A stretch of 64,000 bases of DNA. Origin: 3107 sp001483205 (GTDB lineage Bacteria > Pseudomonadota > Alphaproteobacteria > Rhodobacterales > Rhodobacteraceae). Position 1 is the first letter of the stretch, and each line of letters starts with the position of its first letter. This document shows, piece after piece, positions 49,570 through 57,472 of the stretch. The stretch lies in contig OZ219809.1 in the NCBI GenBank assembly GCA_964291375.2, positions 2,108,001 to 2,172,000 on the forward strand, written 5' to 3'. The translations under genes were made by a program, and so were the position numbers. A model generated the notes under the pieces. The model was not told the origin of the DNA and ran no database searches. It was given only the letters and a program-made list of their open reading frames with translations.

Positions 49570-51471
49570 ATGGACGCCAAAGCGCATGACCTGAATTTCA
49601 TTTTGGGGCAACGACAACAATGGGTCGTGCCTGTCTATCAGCGTCATTATGAATGGGAAACGAAAGCTGACAAACAAATCCCGAAGCTCTGGGATGATCT
49701 TCGTGACAAAGCGATTGAGCGACTTGATGAAGACCGTGTGCCACTGCCTCACTATTTCGGCGCAATCATCTATGCCGAACCTGACAGGCAGGCTTTCGGC
49801 GCAGTGCCGCTTTGTTTTCTTGTCGACGGTCAACAACGGATAACATCGTTTCAGATCATACTTGCCGCAATTCGCGAGACGGCGCGCAAACGCGAAATCG
49901 GGCACCTCATCGACGTTGTAAACACCTATCTATTCAATGATGAAAACAAGGGCATGAAAGATGCTGAAAAAGAGCGCTTCAGGCTTTGGCCTTCTGCATA
50001 TGATCGTGACTTGTTTCAGGACATTGTGTGCAAGGAATACACCGAAGTCGTTTCCAAGTTCACGCCAAAGCACTTCCACGGGACCGGGCGAATCAAAAAA
50101 AGCGCCGCGCCCAAGCTGTTGCTGGCCTATGACCACCTGCATAACTCGATAGAATCGTTCGTAGATGAACGGGTCAAGGCAGACCAGAAGCCGGAAGATG
50201 TTCTTAACGCGCTGTTGGAAGGCTTTCTCGGTGGATTTCAGATTGTTGTTATCCAACTGGACAAGAATGACGATGCGCAGGAAATTTTTGCGTCACTGAA
50301 TGGATTGGGCAAGCCGCTGGCCCCCTTTGATCTCATCCGGAACAGTGTTTTTCATCGCGCGCGAAAACTTGGCGAAGATGAGGAAACACTTTTCGACAAA
50401 AGGTGGCAATTTTTTGAAGACCCGTTTTGGATGGAAGCAATTCGGCAAGGGCGTTTGAAGCGCGCGCGGGCTGACCACGTTATAGCCCACACTGTCATCG
50501 CTGAAACGGCGAGAGACGCCAACATCGGGAAAATCGCGACCGAATATCAGCATTATGCACACGCCCGCGCCTTTCCGACAGTGGCGGAAGAATTGGACGT
50601 GCTGATTGGCCATGCCAAAAACTATCAGCTTCTTGAGGAAGCTGGGGAAGGATCGGTCGTTGAGCGTATCGCCGGTGTCTTTAAGGCTTGGGACTTGTCG
50701 GTTTTTCACCCTTTTGTCTTGTGGGTGCTCAGCTACGTTCCTGACGAAGACGAACAGCGCAGAATCTTGGAGCTTCTTGAAAGCTATCTGATACGCCGCG
50801 AGCTGTGCGGTATGACCACAAAGAATTACAACAAAGTCACAACAGGCTTCATTCGCGCGGCCAAATCTGCGCCGGACAATGCCTATGAAGCCTTCAGCAA
50901 ATACATGGTGGATTTGACAAGTGACATTTCCAGGATGCCCGCGGATGGTGAAGTCAAAGAAAAAGTCCTGCACCGCAATATGTATGGATATGGGGGCATT
51001 CCAACTCCACGATTGCGCTACATCCTGAAAAATGTTGAATACGCCCTTCGCGACAAGTTCGATGAAGACGTGACGGTTTTGACATCGAATTTGACCATCG
51101 AACACATCATGCCGCAGAAATGGGCTGAAAACTGGCCTTTGGGAAATGGGCAAACTGTAGCTCACGAATACAGTTGGAACGTGAGGTGGGGCAATCAACC
51201 CATGGATGATGCTACGGCAGCGCTTGTTGACGCCCGTTCTGAAGCCGTCGATACTTTGGGCAACCTGACGCTGATCACCGGACCACGAAACTCAAGCCTG
51301 AGCAATGCCGGATGGACAAGGAAGCGCGAAGAACTGTCCAATTCGCTGCTTGCTCTGAACCGTATGGTCGCGAAGGCTGAAAATTGGGACGAAAAAAGCA
51401 TCAAAGCAAGAGCGGCAAAGATTGGTGATGTGATCGTGGCGCGTTGGCCAGCGCCTGCAAGTGATGCGTGA
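49570..51471 (+). CDS. GmrSD-like DUF262/DUF1524 protein (putative modification-dependent restriction nuclease)
   Basis: 633 residues combining an N-terminal DUF262 NTPase-like domain and a C-terminal DUF1524 HNH-type nuclease, the layout of single-chain type IV (GmrSD-like) restriction enzymes. Key motifs: WVVPVYQRHYEWE (~18-30), FLVDGQQRITSFQIIL (DGQQR at 86-90), EIFASLNGLGKPLAPFDLIRN, then TIEHIMPQKWAENW (~509; HNH-type His), and DTLGNLTLITGPRNSSLSNAGWTRKREEL. AAGGGTGGAGGAATAG precedes the ATG. Codon use is more AT-rich than in maeB; no methylase or partner lies nearby. Anti-phage role against modified DNA is expected from family but not demonstrated. Confidence 0.83.
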   Translation: MDAKAHDLNFILGQRQQWVVPVYQRHYEWETKADKQIPKLWDDLRDKAIERLDEDRVPLPHYFGAIIYAEPDRQAFGAVPLCFLVDGQQRITSFQIILAAIRETARKREIGHLIDVVNTYLFNDENKGMKDAEKERFRLWPSAYDRDLFQDIVCKEYTEVVSKFTPKHFHGTGRIKKSAAPKLLLAYDHLHNSIESFVDERVKADQKPEDVLNALLEGFLGGFQIVVIQLDKNDDAQEIFASLNGLGKPLAPFDLIRNSVFHRARKLGEDEETLFDKRWQFFEDPFWMEAIRQGRLKRARADHVIAHTVIAETARDANIGKIATEYQHYAHARAFPTVAEELDVLIGHAKNYQLLEEAGEGSVVERIAGVFKAWDLSVFHPFVLWVLSYVPDEDEQRRILELLESYLIRRELCGMTTKNYNKVTTGFIRAAKSAPDNAYEAFSKYMVDLTSDISRMPADGEVKEKVLHRNMYGYGGIPTPRLRYILKNVEYALRDKFDEDVTVLTSNLTIEHIMPQKWAENWPLGNGQTVAHEYSWNVRWGNQPMDDATAALVDARSEAVDTLGNLTLITGPRNSSLSNAGWTRKREELSNSLLALNRMVAKAENWDEKSIKARAAKIGDVIVARWPAPASDA

Positions 51472-51509
51472 TTTTTGATCATCACAGGCCATCCCCCTTT
51501 GACCCCCGT

Positions 51510-52214
51510 TCATGGCCCCAAACTGTGGTCACGGATTGTGTCAGACAGCACATCCAGGGTGTCGATCACCGGGACGGTGGCGGCGGGCGGCAGCGCATCC
51601 GCGATCAGCGAAAACTCGGAACAGGCGACGAGCAGAAGGGCCGCGCCCTCGCCCGTCAGCCCGGCGGCGGCCTCTGCCAGAATGCGGCGGGCGGCGGGCG
51701 GCGCGGGGCCGTCGGCCTTGATGAGGCGGATCGCCGCCAGCATCCGGGCTTCCTCTGCGGGCCACAGCGCCGACAGCCCTGCCCGCGCCAGCGCCCCGTC
51801 GAACACACCGGCCAGCCGCACCGCGGGCGAGGCCAGCATCCCGACGCGCGCGCCCCTTCCAAGGCGCACCCCCGCGCGGGCCACTGACAGCTCAACCATA
51901 TTCAGCAGCGGCACGGAAACCGCCGCCTCGATTTGCGGCGCATAGTGGTGGGCGGTGTTGCACGGCATCCCGAGCGCCGTCGCCCCCGCCTGTTCCAGCC
52001 GCCGCGCCATCCCTGCAAGCACCGGGCCGGGATCGGGGCCGGTGCCGTCAATCAGATGGGCAATCCGCGACGGCACCTGCGGGTTCATATCGATCAGCAA
52101 TGGCAGGTGATCGGCGTCGTCATCCGCATCCGTCCCGGCCAGAAGCCGCTGTTGCAACAGGATCGTCGCCTCCGGCCCCATGCCGCCCAGGATGCCGACC
52201 ACGTTCCGGGTCAT
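51510..52214 (-). CDS. Aspartate/glutamate racemase family protein
   Basis: 234 residues of the cofactor-independent Asp/Glu racemase fold: VVGILGGMGPEATILLQQRLL (N-terminal), GMPCNTAHHYAPQIE (first catalytic Cys) and LLLVACSEFSLIADALP (second catalytic Cys). Both cysteines are present, so racemase activity is plausible; substrate may be aspartate, glutamate or another amino acid. It lies downstream of the DegT-type aminotransferase on the same strand with a repeat-filled gap of 170 bases. Confidence 0.88.
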   Translation of the reverse strand: MTRNVVGILGGMGPEATILLQQRLLAGTDADDDADHLPLLIDMNPQVPSRIAHLIDGTGPDPGPVLAGMARRLEQAGATALGMPCNTAHHYAPQIEAAVSVPLLNMVELSVARAGVRLGRGARVGMLASPAVRLAGVFDGALARAGLSALWPAEEARMLAAIRLIKADGPAPPAARRILAEAAAGLTGEGAALLLVACSEFSLIADALPPAATVPVIDTLDVLSDTIRDHSLGP

Positions 52215-52384
52215 GGTGCATCGCCCCCCAAGTGCTCCGCCCGGCGGAACGCCGGGCAGCGCCCGCCCCGCCCCATGGCGGGCGCTTCGCTTCCGCCGGG
52301 CCGGGCGCTGCCCTCACCGGTCTTTTGAAACCTATCACCCATATCTCCGCCAGCCCCGGCCACTATGCAAATATCTTTTCCGGG
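52215..52384 (-). repeat. R1-type repeat filling the racemase-aminotransferase gap
   Basis: Contains GCTCCGCCCGGCGGAACGCC (R1 interior), a GC-rich hairpin block, then TTTTGAAACCTATCACCCATA, CCGCCAGCCCCGGCC, ACTATGCAAATATCTTTTCC. The last part is the inverse of the 1123-1175 subtype, with a degenerate terminus. The gap has no gene. Confidence 0.55.
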
Positions 52385-53587
52385 TCATGGTGCGACCTCG
52401 CTGACGGCCTCGCGGATCAGCCCGGCAATCAGCGCGCAGTCCGCCCGGCTGAATGTCAACGGCAGGCGCATGTCGAACAGCGTCGCCATGATCCGGTCGG
52501 TCCCCGGCAACGCCTGTGCCGCCATGAAGTGCCAGCTTTCATGGGACGAGGTGAAACCGACAGGCTCACCCGCGCCGAACCATTTCAGCTCCACCCCGCG
52601 CGCCCCGGCCGCGGCCAGCACCGCCCGGCATTGCCCCGCCGCCAGCCCCGGCAACCGAAACTGGATCGACGAGCCGACATAGGATTCCGCCCCGGGCCGG
52701 TCAATCAGGGCAATCCGGGCATGACCGGCAAGGCCGCTCTCGACAATCCGATAGCGCGCGTTCCAGCGCCGGATATTGCCCTCCAGCCGCGCCAGTTGGG
52801 GCCGCAGGATGGCGGCGCGCAGGGCGTCCATCCGGGCCGAGCAATTCGGCATGTCATAGCGGGCACCGGCAAAGGCACCCTCTTCCGGCCCCGCCCCGTG
52901 GCGCGCATACAGCATATAACTGCCGGACAGGATTGTCGCGCGGGCGGCCAGTTCCGCATCCCGCGTGGTCACAAACCCGCCCTCGCCCGAATTGATGTGC
53001 TTGTAGGTCTGGGTCGAGAAACAGGCGACCCGCCCGAAATTGCCTGACCGGATGCCGTTCCACCTTGCCCCCATGGTGTGGGCGCAATCCTCGATCACGG
53101 TGACACCGGCGGCATCGCATATCTGCATCAGCCGCTCCATATCGCACAGATGGCCGCGCATATGGGACAGCAACAGGTATTGCGCGCCGGAACCGGTGAT
53201 CTTGTCCGCCAGATCGTTCAGGTCCGGGCGCAGGGTCATATCGGTCTCGACCAGAACCGGACGCCCGCCGACGGCGGCAATGGCACCGGGCACAGGGGCA
53301 AGGGTAAAGGCGTTTGTCAGCACCGCATCCCCCTCTGCCACCCCGGAGGCGCGCAGGGCAATCTGCATCGCCTGCCCGCCCGAGGTCACCGCAAGGCAAT
53401 AATCGCTGCCCTGCCAGTCGCGATATTCGGCCTCAAGCAGCGCCACCTCTCCGCGTTCGCCGGGGGCAAGGTTATAGCGATGCAGACGCCCGCTTTGCAG
53501 GACCGCCACGGCGGCCTCAACAGCCTCTGCCGGAAGCGCCTCTTGTTGGGTGAAGGAACCTGTGAACCTGCCTGCCACGGTGCGCAT
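52385..53587 (-). CDS. DegT/DnrJ/EryC1 family PLP-dependent aminotransferase
   Basis: 400 residues. PLP-fold type I features: SGGQAMQIALRASGVAEGDAVLTNAFT, LLSHMRGHLCDMERLMQICDAAGVTVIEDCAHTMGARWNG, and the Schiff-base lysine in FSTQTYKHINSGEGGFVTT. The family usually aminates keto-sugars, but here no sugar-biosynthesis genes are near, and the racemase and D-cysteine desulfhydrase-like neighbours suggest an amino-acid-related role. The start at 53587 (MRTVAGRFTGSF) avoids overlap with the upstream gene; the gap is four bases, so cotranscription is likely. Confidence 0.85.
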   Translation of the reverse strand: MRTVAGRFTGSFTQQEALPAEAVEAAVAVLQSGRLHRYNLAPGERGEVALLEAEYRDWQGSDYCLAVTSGGQAMQIALRASGVAEGDAVLTNAFTLAPVPGAIAAVGGRPVLVETDMTLRPDLNDLADKITGSGAQYLLLSHMRGHLCDMERLMQICDAAGVTVIEDCAHTMGARWNGIRSGNFGRVACFSTQTYKHINSGEGGFVTTRDAELAARATILSGSYMLYARHGAGPEEGAFAGARYDMPNCSARMDALRAAILRPQLARLEGNIRRWNARYRIVESGLAGHARIALIDRPGAESYVGSSIQFRLPGLAAGQCRAVLAAAGARGVELKWFGAGEPVGFTSSHESWHFMAAQALPGTDRIMATLFDMRLPLTFSRADCALIAGLIREAVSEVAP

Positions 53588-53591
53588 CCCC

Positions 53592-54605
53592 TTACAGGCT
53601 GACCCAGCGGTCGCTGTGATCAAAGGCAAAGTCGTAACCGCCAAGGGCCGCCGCGCCCCCGGTGTGCAGGAACACCACACGCTCGCCCTCAAACGCCCCC
53701 TTGCGGGCCAGATCAATCAGCCCGGCGGCCCCCTTCGCCGAATAGCAGGGGTCGAGCAGGATGCCCTCAAGCTCGGCGAACATGCGGATGGCCTCTGTGC
53801 CGCTATCGGTCGGCAGGCCATAGCCGTCGCCGACATAACCGGTGTCGGCCACAATGTCCTGGCGCCTGACCACCCCGGCACATCCCAGATGCCCGGCTGT
53901 CCTGCACGCCAGATCATAAACCATCTGTTCCTGTTTCGGCTGCGGCGCACGGGTGCCGATGCCCAACACCGGTATCCCTGCATTCATTGCGCACAGGCCG
54001 GTGACCAGCCCCGCCTGGGTGCCCGAAGACCCGGTGGCATGGACCACGCGGTCAATCCTGATCCCCGCGTCATTGGCCTGGCTGACCAGTTCCATTGCGC
54101 CGTTCACATAGCCCAGCGCACCCGTCGGGGTCGATCCGCCGCCGGGAATGACATAGACAGTATGCCCCCCGGCGCGTTTCCGTTCAGCGGCGCGTTCCAT
54201 CTCTGCGGCCATATCGTGACCGCCGGGAAATTTCTCGGTCGTCGCCCCGTGCAGATGATCCAGCAGAACATTGCCGTTATGGTTATAGCTGGCGTTGTTA
54301 TAGCCGGTGCGGTCTTCGAGCAGCAGATGGCATTTCAGGCCCAGCCGGGCGGCGGCGGCGGCGGTCTGTCGCCCGTGGTTGGTTTGCGTCGCCCCCTGTG
54401 TCATCACCATATCGGCCCCCTGCGCCAGCGCCTCACCCATCAGGAACTCGAGCTTGCGGGTCTTGTTGCCGCCGGTTGACAGGCCGGTGCAGTCGTCGCG
54501 CTTGATCCACAGATCAACCCCGAGCACCCCGGACAACCGTTCCATCGGCTCCAGTGGTGTGGGAAGGTGGGCCAGGCGGACCCTCGGAAAGCGTGAAAGG
54601 TGCAT
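53592..54605 (-). CDS. D-cysteine desulfhydrase / L-cysteate sulfo-lyase (CuyA)-like PLP enzyme
   Basis: 337 residues of the ACC-deaminase/D-cysteine desulfhydrase family: RFPRVRLAHLPTPLEPMERLS, LWIKRDDCTGLSTGGNKTRKLEFLM (PLP Lys in GNK, ~48), TQGATQTNHGRQTAAAAARLGLKCHLLLEDR, VIPGGGSTPTGALGYVNGAMEL, ATGSSGTQAGLVTGL and VFLHTGGAAALGGYD. CuyA of Ruegeria pomeroyi, which releases sulfite, ammonia and pyruvate from L-cysteate, belongs to this family and has very similar N-terminal motifs; sequence alone does not separate the two activities. ATG 54605 has AAGGA eight bases upstream. Confidence 0.85.
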   Translation of the reverse strand: MHLSRFPRVRLAHLPTPLEPMERLSGVLGVDLWIKRDDCTGLSTGGNKTRKLEFLMGEALAQGADMVMTQGATQTNHGRQTAAAAARLGLKCHLLLEDRTGYNNASYNHNGNVLLDHLHGATTEKFPGGHDMAAEMERAAERKRAGGHTVYVIPGGGSTPTGALGYVNGAMELVSQANDAGIRIDRVVHATGSSGTQAGLVTGLCAMNAGIPVLGIGTRAPQPKQEQMVYDLACRTAGHLGCAGVVRRQDIVADTGYVGDGYGLPTDSGTEAIRMFAELEGILLDPCYSAKGAAGLIDLARKGAFEGERVVFLHTGGAAALGGYDFAFDHSDRWVSL

Positions 54606-54665
54606 TTTTATGGTCCTTGCTGGGGTGGGTTGAGGCAAAGGGGCATGTTTTTCATTGTGGGTTAA

Positions 54666-54715
54666 GCCGGGCGGGACAGGTTGGCCACCGATACGCCATT
54701 ATTCAGAGGTCTCTT
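54666..54715 (-). repeat. R1 repeat copy between the CuyA-like and dehydrogenase genes
   Basis: Minus-strand R1: GAGACCTCTGAATAATGGCG, then TATCGGTGGCCAACCTGTCCCGCCCGGC, the CATAATGGCGCATC subtype. It ends ten bases before the stop of the dehydrogenase gene at 54726. Confidence 0.75.
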
Positions 54716-54725
54716 CATAACAGGT

Positions 54726-57161
54726 TCAGGCGCGCATCCGGGTGTGGTCCGGGTCATAGGGCGATGGCGCGATGACTTCCGCCCCGACACTCCGGCCACA
54801 AAGGTCAAGCTGCATCCTGCTGCCGTGATGCGCAAGTCCGGGATCGACAAACCCATAGGCCAGGTTCATGCCGACCCGGTGCCCCCACTGCCCGGAGGTC
54901 ACCGTGCCCACCACCCTGTCGCCCTCTGTCAGCGAGGCCCCCCCATGGGCCGGGGCATCGGTCGCGTCGATTTTCAGGGTCACGAGTTGTTTCCGCACCC
55001 CCCCGTCCCGGCGTTTCAACAGCGCATCCCTGCCGATGAAATCGCCCTTTTCCGGCCTGACAAACCGGCCCAGAGAGGTCTCGAACGGGTCAAACTCGGT
55101 CAGGATGTCGGCCTTCCAGTGCAGAAACCCTTTCTCAAGGCGCATCGCCTCAACCGCCCGCGCGCCAAACAGGTTCAGGCCATGCGCCCGGCCCGCCTCG
55201 CACAGCGCCACATAAGCCGCATAAAGCGCGCCATTGGGGACATGGACCTCATAGGCCAGCTCTCCCGAAAAACTGATCCCCATCACCGTCGCAGGCGCAA
55301 ACCCGATAAAACACTCCCGGACCGACAGCCAGGGGAACGCCTGTTGCGACCAGTCGCCCCGCGCGCAGGCAGACAACACGTCACGCGCACGGGGACCGGC
55401 CAGAACCAGAACGGTCTGGTCATTGGTCAGGGACCGGATATGAACATCTTCACCGCTGCGCAGGTGCTGGCTCAGCCAGTCCATATCATGGCATTCGCCA
55501 GCCGCCGCTGATCCATACCAGACCCGTTCGCCGCCCCGGTCACCGGCGGGCAGGTTGGCGATGGTTGCTTCGCTCTTGACCATCCCGTGGTGGTTCAGCA
55601 GATAGCCCAGCCCCACCCGGCCATCGCGCCGGGGCACATTTCCGCACAACATCCGGTCAAGAAAGGCATGGCGACCCGCGCCGGTGATCTCGAACCGGTT
55701 AAAGCCGCTGACCTCGCAGAGGCCGACATTTTCCTGCACGTTCCTGACCTCGGCGGCGACCACATCAAACGCCTCATCAAACCCGAAACCATGGGTCACG
55801 CGGAAATCAGCCGTCGGTTTGATATATTCGACCCGCTCCCAGCCATTGACCTCGATAAACGCCGCGCCCCTGGCGGCCAGCACCGGCGTCAGCGGGGTAG
55901 TCCGGGCGGGCCGCCCCGCCGGGCGGTGTTCGTTCGGAAACGCAAAGCGGAACTCGTTCTGATATTCCTCGATGGCTTTCCGCGCCGTCAGCTCTGCATT
56001 GGCATGTCCGGCAAAGCGGCGCGGATCAATCCCCCATGTGTCATAGAGTGCCTCGCCATGGACGATCTGTTGGGCCAGCAACCAGCCGTGGCCGCCGCCC
56101 TCCCCCAGCCCCGCGCGCAGGCCGACAATACAAAAGGCATTGCGCTTGCCGGGGATCGGGCCGACCAGCGGCGCGCCGTCCATCGTATAGGTGATCGGGC
56201 CGTTGATCACGGTGTGAATGCCCGCCTCTGCCAGCACCGGCATCCGGGCAAATGCCCCGTCCAGCACATCGGTAATCCGGTCAAGGTCATCCGGGCACAG
56301 CGCATTGACGAAATGCGGGTCAATCCCGTCCAGCCCCCATGTCTTGCAGCCCTGTTCATAGAACCCGACCAGCAGGCCGTTCTTTTCCTGACGGCAGTAA
56401 TAGTCGGAAATCGGACAGCGCAACAGCGGCATCCGGTGCCCGGCCTGCCGGATCGCCGCAATCTCATCGGTCAGGAAATACTGATGTTCCATCGAGGCAA
56501 CGGGGTGATGGACCCCCATCATCGCCCCCACCTCGTTCACGCGATAGCCGCAGGCATTGACAACGATGTCGCAGTCGATTTTGCCCTTATCGGTGTGAAC
56601 GGTCCAGGTGTCATCGCGGTGTTGGGTCAGGCCGACCACCGGGGTGTTGCGACAGACCTCTGCCCCGGCCCGGCGCGCGCGGCGGGCCAGCGCCTGACAC
56701 AACTGCGCCGGGTCAATGTCGCCGTCGGACGGATCCCACAACCCGCCAAGCAGGTTGTCGGTGGTGATCAGCGGGTGGCGGCGCGCGCATTCCCCGGCGT
56801 CGATGACCTCGAAATGCACGCCCATCCCGCGCGCCATCGACGCAAAATGGCGATAGCCCTGCATTTGCGCCTCGGTATTGGCCAGCCGGATACCGCCATC
56901 GCCATGGTGATAGTTGATCGGATAATCAGGATCAGCGGCCAGTGCCTTGTAAAGGTTGATCGAATGGGTCTTCAGCCCCACCATCGTCTGGGTCATGCCG
57001 AAATTCGTCACCTGCGCCGCCGAATGCCAGGTTGTGCCGCTGGTCAGCTCATCCCGCTCGACCAGCACAACATCCGTCCAGCCCTCTTCCGTCAGGTGAT
57101 AGAGGGTTGAGCACCCGGCGATACCGCCGCCGATCACCACGACTCTGGTTCGGGATTTCAT
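54726..57161 (-). CDS. GcvT-domain FAD-dependent dehydrogenase, third paralogue
   Basis: 811 residues. FAD module RVVVIGGGIAGCSTLYHLTEEGWTDVVLVERDELTSGTTWHSAAQV (covalent-flavin His ~46, here WHSAA). The DAO domain has WDPSDGDIDPAQLCQALARRARRAG and INGPITYTMDGAPLVGPIPG. The GcvT modules have GISFSGELAYEVHVP, EAMRLEKGFLHWKADI and VVGTVTSGQWGHRVGMNLAYG. It lies beside an MttB-family gene and near a betaine-type importer, so an N-methyl compound is the likely substrate. The Shine-Dalgarno-like AAAGG upstream of its ATG is part of an R1 terminus (57167 on). Confidence 0.9.
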   Translation of the reverse strand: MKSRTRVVVIGGGIAGCSTLYHLTEEGWTDVVLVERDELTSGTTWHSAAQVTNFGMTQTMVGLKTHSINLYKALAADPDYPINYHHGDGGIRLANTEAQMQGYRHFASMARGMGVHFEVIDAGECARRHPLITTDNLLGGLWDPSDGDIDPAQLCQALARRARRAGAEVCRNTPVVGLTQHRDDTWTVHTDKGKIDCDIVVNACGYRVNEVGAMMGVHHPVASMEHQYFLTDEIAAIRQAGHRMPLLRCPISDYYCRQEKNGLLVGFYEQGCKTWGLDGIDPHFVNALCPDDLDRITDVLDGAFARMPVLAEAGIHTVINGPITYTMDGAPLVGPIPGKRNAFCIVGLRAGLGEGGGHGWLLAQQIVHGEALYDTWGIDPRRFAGHANAELTARKAIEEYQNEFRFAFPNEHRPAGRPARTTPLTPVLAARGAAFIEVNGWERVEYIKPTADFRVTHGFGFDEAFDVVAAEVRNVQENVGLCEVSGFNRFEITGAGRHAFLDRMLCGNVPRRDGRVGLGYLLNHHGMVKSEATIANLPAGDRGGERVWYGSAAAGECHDMDWLSQHLRSGEDVHIRSLTNDQTVLVLAGPRARDVLSACARGDWSQQAFPWLSVRECFIGFAPATVMGISFSGELAYEVHVPNGALYAAYVALCEAGRAHGLNLFGARAVEAMRLEKGFLHWKADILTEFDPFETSLGRFVRPEKGDFIGRDALLKRRDGGVRKQLVTLKIDATDAPAHGGASLTEGDRVVGTVTSGQWGHRVGMNLAYGFVDPGLAHHGSRMQLDLCGRSVGAEVIAPSPYDPDHTRMRA

Positions 57162-57166
57162 CAGCC

Positions 57167-57283
57167 AGACCTTTGCATATTGGCCGTGCCGGGCAGCCGC
57201 CTGCCGGGGGGCAGGCAGGCGCTGCCCGGCGTTCCGCCGGACGGACGGTTTGGCAACTGGCGTGCCAACATGCAGAGGGTTTT
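57167..57283. mobile_element. Complete R1 element without R2 core
   Basis: Left end AGACCTTTGCATATTGGC and right end GCCAACATGCAGAGGGTTTT are inverted repeats. The interior CGGGCAGCCGCCTGCCGGGG..GGCAGGCAGGCGCTGCCC and GCGTTCCGCC matches the flanks of the R2 core in 39768-39987, but the core is missing, giving the ~117-base short form. It touches the start region of the dehydrogenase gene. Confidence 0.72.
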
Positions 57284-57472
57284 CAACAGTGTCTCCGGCA
57301 AAAATCGCTGAAACTTAGCCCCTGCCCGGATTGCCTGTGCAATGACGCCGCCCCTTCTTCGCATCAAAATCGAAATCTTTTTGCGGAAATTTCGGAGCAA
57401 CCGCATAGGCGCTGGCCCCGTCCGGCCAGGCCCCCTTAATGCCCCCGACACCACGAGGAAAGCAGACCGGGC

